In this document: positions 36,801 to 48,700 of the stretch, piece after piece
Layout of the letters: each line of letters begins with the position of its first letter
Position numbering within the stretch: position 1 is the stretch's first letter
Source of the DNA: Nematostella vectensis
Lineage: Eukaryota > Cnidaria > Anthozoa > Actiniaria > Edwardsiidae
Length of the DNA stretch: 64,000 nucleotides
Assembly (NCBI RefSeq): GCF_932526225.1
Contig: NC_064037.1
Location: forward strand, 3,439,203 to 3,503,202
Direction: 5' to 3'
Notes under the pieces: model-generated
Told to the model about the DNA's origin: nothing
Databases searched by the model: none
What the model saw: the letters and a program-made list of their open reading frames with translations, nothing else
Position numbers and translations under genes: made by a program

Positions 36801-38706
36801 TTAATATTTCTAATTTTTAAAATGGGATCTTTTCTGACGCGCTTATGGGAGTAGTTAATAATAATGGAGCACACTGTCAACTATTGGTAACCCTTTCATG
36901 CAAAATGCAAAACGTTTCATTTTTAATCCTTTCATTTTTGATCGTAAATGGCTAAATAGGGGATAAACCGGCTATTCGGTGCGAATAACCATGAGAAAAA
37001 AAAACTAGCAAATTTCCTCACTCCTTTACCAACAAAAGAGAAACTTCCAAACTTACTTAACCCGGCTTCAACTTCCTAAAAAAAATCAAACTACGATCTA
37101 GGAAAGACAAGAATGATTACAGGAAATGTTGTGTGCGTTCTAGAGCTCAGGAGTAAATGCGATGGCCCATGAAGAGAATGTTTCTCATACAAAGATTTAC
37201 AAGATAGTAGTTTTACATCCATATTTAACCAAAAGGTAGCTTTTAGGAAATCATATTCACAAGGCATGATGTCTTTTTACCCTAAAGTACATGTGCATGA
37301 ACCATGACTCCTCGCTTGCTCGAACAAGGCTTTGTTATGCTGTAACTATGCTTTCAAGCGTCAAATTCAAAAACTAGTTGAGTGTTTATTTTCCTATGTT
37401 ATGAAAAGCAAGGCAACATCGATAACATCACCAAATCAGGAACAGCATAGAAGAGACGAGACGATAGCCGCGGAAATGTAGTGAAAAACAGCGATGGCGA
37501 AAGAAAAGGTGCGTTTGCACGGTACTCACCCTGGTCACAGTACTTCCCTTCGTACCCAGTCCCCTCACAGTCGCATTCAAACGTCTTGATGTGATCAATG
37601 CACTTGCCGTCGTTTCGGCAGCGTGAGGATTGGGTACGGCTTATACACGCGTTCTCGCATCCATGCTTTACCAAGACTTTCTCTTTGAGTTTGGCTCGAA
37701 AGGCCTTCTCTATGCCCTTCTGGTACATCAAGTTCCCGATGCAACCATAAAATCTAGGGGGAAAAGCGCAAATTTTAACGCTTTAAGTGTCAAATTAACA
37801 CAGCGATCACGATCGCAGCGGTTAAGATTTGCTAATTTAATTGGTCTGTCTTTGATTCACCATTAAACTTTTATAGTGCATATAATCACCGAGTAAGAAA
37901 GCAAATAATAATTCATGAATGGTTAGCAAAATATACCATTAAGCAATTCCGTTATACGCAACGGAGAAAAGAGCAACTATGGTTTCAATTAGAAAATGTT
38001 CAATTTCAAATAAATTCTAGCAACCTGACTGATAGTTTTCGTGGCTTACTCATTAAATTTGAACTACATAAGAAAACTGGCGACTTTTGGCATCATTGTG
38101 TCTGGCCCAGTTTCAAACATTCAACTTTCTAAAAAAGAAGATGAAGAAAATGTTTCAAAAGGATCACCTGAAATAGTTGAATTGAAGACTAGGGAATTTC
38201 CATTCCTTGCTTGGTATAGGTATGCCTCCTAAATACATCAGATGCCACCGCTTTCCTCTTTCCTTTGCGATCTCTTTTTCAATTATGTCTGGTTTACACT
38301 CTGTAGACGCTGACAGAATTTTGTCTACCGTCAGAGTAACTTCATTTAAACCGAGAAAAACAGCGACTTCGTGCCACTGATTGTCGTAGAAATTGCCAGG
38401 TATATCAAGTTGTGTAACATAGCTCAAACAAAATGTCAAATAAAACTGTAACGCTATGCCTCCATCAAGTGTGATAAACAAGTAGTGGTTTCCTTTCTTT
38501 ACTTCCCCGTAAAGTAGAGCTCCTTTTGATGTGTTTGTACGAAACATAAATGAGAACGTCCCCTCCGTGGTGAAGTTCCATGGAGCTTCGTACTGAGAGT
38601 AAGGCAGTGCTTTGTTAGAACTATCGAATCGTAAACTTGCTGGAACGGCTTGCGCCACAAACACCAAGCAGGCAAGTACCAGACCACATAAGAGAGCAAC
38701 CTTCAT
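30852..38706 (-). CDS. LamG-EGF-LamG type I membrane protein (neurexin/CASPR-like)
   Basis: Seven exons (minus): 38706-38168, 37753-37530, 35600-35379, 34998-34804, 33983-33819, 31665-31476, 30987-30852. Total 1671 nt, 556 aa, and phases agree throughout. Signal peptide MKVALLCGLVLACLVFVAQA; LamG 1 about 25-190 (ends FYGCIGNL); EGF about 212-253 (six Cys); LamG 2 about 260-440 with an acidic GGGDDEDDDGC insert; TM about 486-507; 49-residue tail beginning YSGSFKPNKGEP. Known: neurexin/CASPR proteins act in cell adhesion, and their tails often start GSYH/GSFK-like. This one is much shorter. Uncertain points: the acceptor of 33983 (33991 shifts frame), and two in-frame acceptors at 30987/30981. 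Expected at the cell surface; the ligand is unknown. Confidence 0.87.
32160..32465 (-). mobile_element. SINE-like dispersed repeat, copy 1
   Basis: The reverse complement shares with 54090-54295 the blocks CAGCGAGCTGTGCGTGGCGT, TGGGGCCGAAATCT, TTAGCCGTAAAGCTTTAT, CAGCGCATGTCTGG and a terminal GGTTCG-containing B-box-like motif. This suggests a tRNA-related SINE, though no clear A box was found, so a MITE is possible. Confidence 0.5.
33026..33222. mobile_element. Small TIR element in LamG intron
   Basis: The left end CCTCCGCAGGCGTCTCGAG and the right end CTCGAGACGCCTGCAGAGGG are inverted copies with one difference. A related end (gagatgcctgcagagagg) is near 17234. The TSD is not certain. Confidence 0.5.
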
Positions 38707-41700
38707 GACTGAGAACGTGGCTCGAAATGCCAGTAGCTTTGCACTTTATGGACCCTCCGCCATTGAGATGTCGCTTGCTGGATTTCTGGTCAGTCAATGA
38801 GACCTGAGTGCTGCAGTTGTACGTTTTCTATGCTCAAATCAGGGCGGGAATAGAATGATATGAGTGTATAGCGGTTTTCTGCTATAAGAATCGCTCCCAT
38901 TGGCTAGCTGGTGCTGTGTTTGGTAAACCAGAGATAGTATCTCAGCTGTGTGATACTCGTGGAGGTAAAAAAGAAGCGGCGAATGCTGCAGAATTTGTGA
39001 AGAAATGAGTTGCTCGGATACTTTGTAACACACACTCCACCTGCCTTTTCTTGTATAACAAACAGCCAGAGCAAGAACTTGACAGAAACCCTGCGTGAAT
39101 TCATTCCAAGTTTCTCCAAGAAATCATCACCTTTAATTACAAACCATTAGGATTCCCCAACCATTAGAACGATAGTCTGCATTTTGTGTGTACTATTTGA
39201 GGCATTTTAAGCAAATATAACTGTCGTTTCGCCATTATAATGATGTGCAATTATAATCATAGCTCGAGGAAGAATTACTGAACACATTATCAAACCATCC
39301 AATAAACGCCGTTTTATTAACATGCTGGCAAATCTGAATCTTCCATTTAATACTTTGCTCTTTTAGAGAAATGTTGTTAATTGGTGTTTTACGTACTTGA
39401 TCCTTTTGTGTTGTATAAAACATGTTTTATATTTCAACAAATCTAACCATAAGCCATCGTGCAACCCACCCCTCCCAAAATTCACACTCAAAAATACAAT
39501 TTTCTCTCGTTTGAGCTTAAGATCATTTAAGGAACCTTGGAAAGCAATACGAAATATAGCAACGGTCCATTTACTGTTATTAGAACTAAAGAAAATGCTA
39601 GTTTATTCAAGGTCTAGTATCACGTTTTAAATTATTTCTCAATTTCGACAAGTTGTGCCCATTTCGAGGTAAGCTCACTTTTACACATTTTTTCAGATAA
39701 CTGCCTAGTCAGATCATAGTGTCATGGCGAAACCGCAAATAAGATAATCCAAAAAAATTGTTAGTTACAATGTGGAAAATGTTTCGCTTCTTTTCTCGTC
39801 TATTCTTGAATAAAACTATCAATATATGTGCGTCGTTCTCTCGGCGTTAATCTCAACAAATATCCCATGTGGCTTGATCGAATGTGTATTTGCGTCGTCC
39901 CCTTTCTTCAATGGAGGAATGAAGACATTCACGGAACAGCATAGTAACTAAAAGATGCTTCTTTTCATTAGATTTTAAAGGTAACATTAAACACATATTT
40001 GGAATAAAAAGTTATCAACGATTGTGCTGCTGTGGATCTCTAAATCATTCAAACAGTTTATCAAAACAAAAGCAACTTTCGTGATAGCTATCATAATTAC
40101 GATAGCATGATGTTCGTAATAGTATTACGAGAAATTATTCTGTCACGTTTTTAATGCCGCAGAACGAAGCTTTTGAAATATTTTTTTCATTTCTGGAATC
40201 GTCCAGTCAGGTTTCGGGTATAGATTGTTGTTCTCACTCAAATTCTTAAAAAAAAAGACACTGGCTAGGTCAATGTTAAAATATCCAGACAACATTTACG
40301 AATACACAAATTTGCTATCTGATGATTTTTTTCTTTAATGATTTGTTGAAAGATTTCTAACAAATCAAATTGCTAAATTTTCTACTGGGATTTTTTTTAT
40401 CGACCTTTACAATTGTTTTACGCGCGCTTTTTTCCCGCCATTTTCACTGGCCGGCGCGCGAACAAAGATGAATGAAATTTGCGGCAACACATAGAACGAT
40501 TCAAGCATAGATAAAAGCTTGGCAGTCATTCATTTGTCATCCTTTATAAATTAATTTATTGTCATCATAGTATTTAACACGTACCAGGTTATTGTTCTGG
40601 TAAACTACATCCAGCTACAACTGTACAACATTCATTACAAACAATGTCCTTTTTCCACACGCACGAAAGCACTTTCTTTTCCCAAAATAAACCTTTAAAC
40701 AAATATAAAAAGTAGTTATTAGTCGTGGCATACTCACGCATCACAACCCATAAGTAAAGATAAGCTTCACGAAGCTAAAAAATATGAGTGTGAATGCAGT
40801 GGAGAAGCAATGTTAGTGATGATGATGATACCACCAGATATCAGGGGCCTGGCGGCTTTTTTTACGCGATAGAAGAGAAAGAACATTGGTGACAGAAATG
40901 AGAGCCTGCCATTTCAACTTTGTGGTCAATTACTAATGTAAAACATTACCCATTTTGTAATAGAGCTTTGAACTAAAAAGTAAGACGTATGTGAGCCTTG
41001 AATGCACAAAATTTCATCGCCAGCAATTTGCTGTGTGCCTGTAGCTCTTTGCTGTTGAACATGATTCTCGCCCTTTACAGGTGGTGCCTGTTAAAGTTGA
41101 CACATAAGGAATTCGTTTTTCAAACATTAACAATAAACAAACCACAAGCTGTTAATGAATTTTTGTGTTTTTTGATGAATAAAATGTTACAGCCAGCTAC
41201 GCAAAATATCTTAAAACGTATAAAGTAACTTTCCTTTTTGTCAAGCCTCAGGGGCCAATCATACCCAAACAAACATCCACATAGAGGGACAAACAAAGGA
41301 TTTTTCGAGGCGGTGGTTCCTGTCTCCTGATTTGAAAGTGATTGCAGTATGTGTTGTAATACTTTTTGTACTTGCGGAATTTTATAGCCGCCCGTGTTCC
41401 CATTGCATTTTTGCATTGCGAGTGCTCGCCGTTGGAATGAGGATGCTCGTTTGTTCGCTTTTTTAAAGTTTAAATTAAAAATTAGAATTAAAATGTAAGC
41501 CGACAATAGAACCATACCTTAACAAAAAAATTGGCAGAGGAACCAGACAAGAAACAGATCTTATAAAGAGAAAAAAGTAATTGGCTAGCTGTTCACTGTT
41601 AAAAAAATCTTGTCTCTCGTATAAGAGAACGAGATGTTGAATTGCTTGCCAAGAACCGTTGTGGTGACCCCCCTGGGCCGTGTTGGCTGGAGCTTTTGTC

Positions 41701-44700
41701 GTGTTTTGTGGCCGTTAGAGGCGTTTTTTCTTACGAGCAGCGACACCAAAAAGGCATGTTTTTGAACAATAACATGACACATACTTAATGTATAAACGTG
41801 ACACTATGCTTTGAGATTACAATTACAGAACACTTGAAACTCCATTCTCTTATTTTCGAATGCAATTCTTGCTGAGTGTTTATCAGCGCTACTATAAAAG
41901 AACAAAAAAGTAAACTAATTCCCTACACCTGTGGCTTCTACCCCTAGAAAAGGGTTTGAAAATGTGTGCGTTACCCATGAGCCACTGCGGTCTACGACAT
42001 ATCGATTACAGCCTTATTTAAAATATAAATACTACTTTGTTAAAATATCTAATCAAATATGCTTTCACCCTGATCCAAACATTGATTTTTGTCTCTTTCT
42101 TGGTTCAAGCTCTCTAACTTCATTATAGTAGCGACGTTAAGGTAGGTATATTGATACTGAAACATTATTGTTAGCTCGATTAATTTTGAAATATTGTAGG
42201 ACTCATCGAATTATCGGCGATGAACCGAAAGATCACTCGTCTGCCTCCAAAATCCCGACGATTTACGTACGCTAAACACTTTGGGGATAAAAAAGATGAT
42301 TTCAAACGCTATAAAGGAGAATAACTACCAACATTAAATATATTTTTAGAGCCTCTAATGAGGTGAACTTTAAAAGTGCACTAGCATACAAACATTGGCA
42401 CCAGTCGGGCCAAGACGGGACGCTAGCACAGTCTATTACCCGTGCAGGTTCGGCAACCATGGACAGCTGGTTCGTCCTTATTAGGACTCGTCAGCATGGC
42501 ATAGCCGGTTTGCCTCAGTTAAACTTAATCTGAAATAAACTGCAAGGGCGACTTGCTCTAGACCTCGCACTAGCCGTCTGCACCTATCTTGTTTTGGGAG
42601 ATATATCTACAAAAAAACTGGATCGTACCTACTTGACTTTGATTTTAAAATGAAGATTTCGAAAGATTGTTTGCCTTTTTGGTCCTTTTTAGAACAATAA
42701 TATATTCAAAAAGTGTACTTTTTGGCTTCTTTATAGCTCATAATCTATTTTTTTAGAATAACAGCAAACGAAAAAGTACATTATTATTATAATTCGATGC
42801 CAAATTCTTTGCCAAATATTCAAGTATTGAAACAATGAATTTATTTCTTTAATTAAAAATGAGCTGAGCTTTCTATTATTTTAATTTGACAAAGCTAAGG
42901 TGGTTTTGGCAGAAAATATTCAAAGACAATACAAAAAACAGTGCCGACGGAGCAATGAGAAAAATTCTTAGAATTGCCTTTTTGTACTCGCCAGAAAACG
43001 TAAGTTGAATTTGAGAAATAATGAGAGAAAACAATAGACATGAAACCCAAGAGTAGGCTGTCGTATATATTGAAATGTAAGTTTTAACTATTATGAAACT
43101 GTTCAGTTTCAGTCGACGCTCGGTCGGTCCAGAATGAAAACAGCGAAAAACAAATCAATGGTATACCATTTGTACATTTTTAGATTGAACATTGTTAGGT
43201 ATTAGCTGTGTTAAGATAGACCTGCACAGCAAGGCTTTAGAGACGGTGATCTCAAATACATCTTGCTACACTTCTTCTTTTAAACCTCTCCTACATCTTT
43301 TTACCTATTATCTGATTATTTGATAACATATTGAGCATATCGAGTCTAAGCAGGATAATTTTCAACTAATGACTAAATCCTATGCTTTAATTTATACGAA
43401 TGTATTCATATAGGAATAGCGCCCATATCAGCAAGCGGTACTGTAATCCAAGCTAGTTCCGCGGTCTGTTTGATGGTGGGAAAACTGGAGAATAAAAACG
43501 GGAGCTACATTAATGGAGCGAGACTCCCTCGGTTTCTGCTTATTTTGATAAATCTTTATAGAACTAGCTCTTTTGTTTCGTCTCCCGGTGATGGCGTCAA
43601 ATAGGTGTAATAATGTTAAAGTGATTTTAATGCACGTGAGCTGTGCTAGCTGTGATTACGTAAGGATTTTTATTAATGTCAAACATCTCGTTTTCCGTTG
43701 GCTTTCATGAGTCAAAGTAAAGAAGAATGTTCCCGGCCACCATTCAAGGTTTGCTGTTTGTTGAGGCCCTAAAAAGGACAACTGCTGTCTATATAATTGA
43801 AGGTTGGAGAAAGGAATCCGTGAAGGTTTTTTTATATTTGAGATCCTTTTCCCAAGCGCACGATGAAGACACTAAGAGAATACATTTTTTGGTTTCAAGA
43901 AGGCTTTAGTTAAAATATTATTGACCGCATAAAGCTGATTGATATTTAGTATTTATTTAAACATAAACCAGTCCTTGAGCTCTGCGACATTTTATAAAGT
44001 CTTAAAAACCAAAAGTTAAGGTTGATGCTGAAAACCAAGAGAATTCTTGATATGCAATGTCATAGAGAGAAAAAAATAAGATTTAATGTGCTTTCGCGCA
44101 GAAAAAATGTGATTGCTGTTGCATAACAACTCTTTACGATATTATTTGTACAATGAGATGGAAAACAAATTGCTTTTTCTCTAAAGCATTGTTCATCCTG
44201 AATTACCAATTGCGACCTCCTTTATTTAGTCGTGTTAACACCTTTTTGTCAACTTCAATAACGTAAATCCTTTAATTGCAATGTTATTACCTCTCAGAGA
44301 CCTTTGGAAAGTAGCTGCTCTACCTTTTCGACATCCAAACCACCTCATCACTCCAAACTTTGTCATTTTTCTGACTTGCTACTGAAAAAAACTCCAGTGA
44401 TTTTGGAAAAGTTTATACAAAGAAGATTGAGCGGTTTCACGGTCTAAGATCCAGCAGAGATTTGTACAATCTTTTGTTATGATTAATAGGTACTGGTTAT
44501 TACAAGTTCTTTTCATGCGCATCCAGAACAGCTGGACTTCTTTGCCACACGTAAGCTACTACAGTACTATCAAAACCACTTCATTTTGATATGAGACGAC
44601 CTATCGAAGATAATGTGAATCAAGTAGAAGTAAGTTTTAAAGATTATTTTTATGAGCTCGGAAAATACAAAGAGCAAACCAAGAAAAGTCGTTCTCTAAA

Positions 44701-45719
44701 TCTTTCGTGGCATGTGATAGCGAGTTACTCAAAACTGTTTACCTGATTACTACAAGAAGACTAGCCTTACACAGGCCCTGAAAACTCCTAGGTATCTTAT
44801 AGAAATATATTTGGATGAATACAAACACTTCGTCGATCAAAGGCAAGTTTACATTTTATTTGGTTTGATCAATATTTTGATTTACATTCTAGCTCTCAGC
44901 ACCTTTCGATTTCTGCTTCGATGATAGATTGAAGATGATCCTCTATGGGAACCCTTTCGAGGGGACCCAAAAGAGTTTAGAACAGAAAATACACTGTTTT
45001 AAGACCCATATAGTGAAATGAAAATAAACTGAAAAACATTTTCAAAAACATGAGAGGAAACGCGGCATGTGTGCATCGTTATTACGAAGAGGCATGGTCT
45101 CTATAGGGAAGCACAGTGGAGTCTTTTGTCCTTACCCAAAACAGAGATTTGCTATTATATACCGAAACAGCAAGAGGTGGCCTTAAAAAGGGTAACTTCG
45201 ATCTAAGGGACGTCAGGTCACGTTTATTGGTCATCATTTACAGCTACGTCAGTCACTTTATTCGAATGGTTTTTAATGAAAAATTACATTTTTGTAATTT
45301 TTTGTTGTTTTCGAAAACTAAAATATTCTAACCGAGACTAATCATTCTAACGGCTGTTTTATCGTTATAGGCAAATGTCCACAACAAAGATAATCATGTT
45401 GTGATGCCATAGCAAATAAATCTTATTTTGTGAATAATATGTTAGTGCTAACTCGTTTGGTCATCATCGACAACGAGCGTTTATCCAACATTTTTAACCG
45501 TGATTATTTGGATCTAGAGTCTCTGCTAACCACAGAAGTCAGAATGTCAAACGAAAAGTTTAAAAAAACATTTATCTAGTTCTCCATCAATTAATCTCTT
45601 TGATGGAAAAACATTTCGTGCGGTATGCAAAAATATGATGGGTTACTATTTTTCTAAGAAACAGAAGTTATTTTTTATCATCTTTATTCCAGGTTGAAAA
45701 AGAGTCTCGAGAACCAAAC
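38707..45719. other. 7-kb intergenic region, no gene seen
   Basis: It separates the divergent LamG and DEG/ENaC genes. It is AT-rich, with only short, stop-bounded frames lacking splice support or recognisable motifs. A GC-richer patch at about 42390-42600 looks like old repeat sequence but is unassigned. The LamG promoter should lie just above 38706 and the channel promoter below 45720; I see no diagnostic core elements. Confidence 0.5.
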
Positions 45720-48700
45720 ATGAAGAAAGACGCATTTGAAACTTCAAATCAGACCAATTTTTCTGTGTTTGATGAAAACGAAGATATTAGGCAAAAGAGA
45801 AAGAAGTTGATATCTGAGTTTAGCGGATACACAACTCTGCATGGCCTCCACTTCCTAATAGACTCAGGGTCCCTTTTCCGCAAGGTCTTTTGGATGATTT
45901 TACTCCTAGTAATGTTCACGTGCTTTTTTATCCAATTGGTGGAGAGTTATAAAAGGTTGAAGGAGTACGGGAGCAACTTAAGCAAGGGCGTCGAGAGTCC
46001 AGAAGAAGTCACATTTCCTGCTATCACAATTTGTAATCAGAATATGATGCGAAAAAGCTTAGTGATGGGAACAGACGCACAGAAATACCTAGACGGTCAA
46101 GACATTATGAAAATAAAACTTGGAGCGGCACAATTCTCGAATGAAAGCTTTGAAGTGGATAAAATGGTGCGAGAGAAGGGACATTTGTTTGAAAGCATGT
46201 TGTTTGAATGCTCCTTCGCTGGAGCTACATGCACTCCAGAAAACTTCACAACTTTGTTGTCGTTTACGGTAAGAGAAACCTTCTATTGAAAAAAAATATG
46301 AAAGGAACACAGTTATCATTTTTAAAAAGAAATGGAAAGTTCTAAATTTTGGCAGCGGGAAACTTATGCTGGATGGGCTAAAAACACGTACAACTGATGC
46401 CGCAGCCCCTGTAAATAAGTCTATACTTTCTCCCCAGCGCGGCTTGTGTTACACGTTTAACTCAGGCACAAATAACACGCCCGTGTTCACCGCAAGAGCT
46501 GCAGACATACGTATGGCCTTTTCCGCGATGCTTTTTTCCCAACCCGAGGAGTATTACGGTCCGTTTAGTCATAGAGCAACCGGATTCAAGATTGCAATCC
46601 ATGACCAGAACGAAACACCGGATATAGACTTGGATTCATACGATTTATCCCCTGGCTTCGCCACCAATATCCGCCTTATAAGAGAAAAGGTAAAGTGTTC
46701 ACGTTCTCCACCAATAACCGCCTAAAAGGTAAAGTGTTCACGTTCTCCACCAATAACCGCCTAAAAGGTAAAGTGTTCACGTTCTCCACCAATAACCGCC
46801 TAAAAGGTAAAGTGTTCACGTTCTCCACCAATAACCGCCTAAAAGGTAAAGTGTTCACGTTCTCCACCAATAACCGCCTTATAAGAGAAGAGGTAAAGTG
46901 TTCAAGTTCTCCACCAATAACCGCCTTATAAGAGAAAAGGTAAAGTGTTCACGTTCTCCACCAATAACCGCCTTATAAGAGAAAAGGTAAAGTGTTCACG
47001 TTCTCCACCAATAACCGCCTTATAAGAGAAAAGGTAAAGTGTTCAACTTCTCCACCAATATCCGCCTTATAAGAGAAGGGGTAAAGTGTTCACGTTCTCC
47101 ACCAATATCCGCCTTATAAGAGAAGAGGTAAAGTGTTCAAGTTCTCCACCAATAACCGCCTTATAAGAGAAAAGGTAAAGTGTTCACGTTCTCCACCAAT
47201 AACCGCCTTATAAGAGAAGGGAGTATTTTTTATCAATTCAAGCTTCAACTGATGATTTCTTATAAAATATCATTTCTCTTCTAAAGTGCTTTTCCACTTT
47301 TTCTGGTATGTTGCTACAGGTCTATTTGTTTGTTGTTGTTGAATATTTTTAGGCGAAATATCTTCCTGCTCCATATTCCTCGAACTGCTCTTCAAAAAGA
47401 GGAATCGACGGTGGCACGTACTCCGAGACTGGATGCCTTACACGATGCTACAATAACCTGATGACGTCACAATGTCAATGTAAAATCCTGGGGCACGAGT
47501 CAGACTGTAAGTCACCGACACTTGATGAGTGGATCATGCATATTAGTTTATGTTAACTTATTTATTATTTCAATTATTTGAATTAAGACCCAATACAGAA
47601 ACAATACAATACAATACTCTGTTATTCACAGATAAGAATATCACAGGATTTTGCTCCACTTATCAGCTAAAAGCGTGTGTATACGAAGCCTGGAGTAAGT
47701 ATCTTTCTCGGGAATGTTTCCCAATTGTCCCAAGCGACGTTTTTAGAGCGACGCGCACAACCATGGACACAAATAAGCATGCGATTATCACGGTTATTAT
47801 TGACACGCATTTTATAACAAGGATTCCCAATCCATCGTGCTATGATGTGCACTTTATAACAAGGATTCCCAATCCATCGTGCTATGATGTGCACTTTATA
47901 ACAAGGATTCCCAATCCATCGTGCTATGATGTGCACTTTATGACAAGGATTCCCAACCCACCGTGCTATGATGTACACTTTATAACAAAGAATCCCAATC
48001 CATCGTGCTATGATGTGCACTTTATAACAAGGATTCCCAATCCATCGTGCTATGATGTACACTTTATAACAAGGGATTGTCGTTAACCTTCCCCACCCAC
48101 ATTTATTGTTCAAGAATATTTCTTAATATAAATCTCTCGTATGTATATATGTTACTGCTCGTATGTTTATATGAAACCTCAAACAAAGAAAATAAAAAGT
48201 GTGTTGTTGTTGTAATATATTTCAAAAACTATAGATGCAGGTTATTAGCATATTAGATATTTACATGTCTATGTTCTTATCTAGTAAATCCGTTACTTCA
48301 AAATTGTGATTGCCAAACACCGTGCCGCGTTTAACAAAATGTATAAATAGATACACAAATTTATTGCAATATCTTTTTCATGTATCTAGTATTTTTACCG
48401 ACCTCACAACTGCGAGTGCTCAAAACCGTGTCTTGTAATACAGTACTTACCCGCTTATAAGAACCTAGGTTTTTCCAGGTTCTTATTTTACGAATTTTAA
48501 AGAAAAGTTAATATACTAATGCATAGTAGAAGTGCGATATCTAGATTGATGAAATGTCAATACCGGCTTGGTTTTCGTACAAAATGTGGTCAAGACCCCT
48601 TAAAATATATTTAAACTGTTTTTATATTTTTATAGAATACATGCTTTAATTTACTGTTCGTGAATCATGATTTTTATCATTGCTGGAAGATCTTAAAGGT

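Noticed and set aside
46366-46437. Upstream extension of DEG/ENaC exon 2 (open frame from 46366)
   Set aside because: A strong pyrimidine tract and CAG at 46437 let LSFT join directly to RGLCYTFNSG, which is the family pattern; the extension breaks it.
47550-48113. 178- and 148-codon frames on both strands in the channel intron
   Set aside because: Produced by the 42-bp repeat (multiple of three), with no homologous protein pattern and a better-supported exon at 47632-47694 in another frame.
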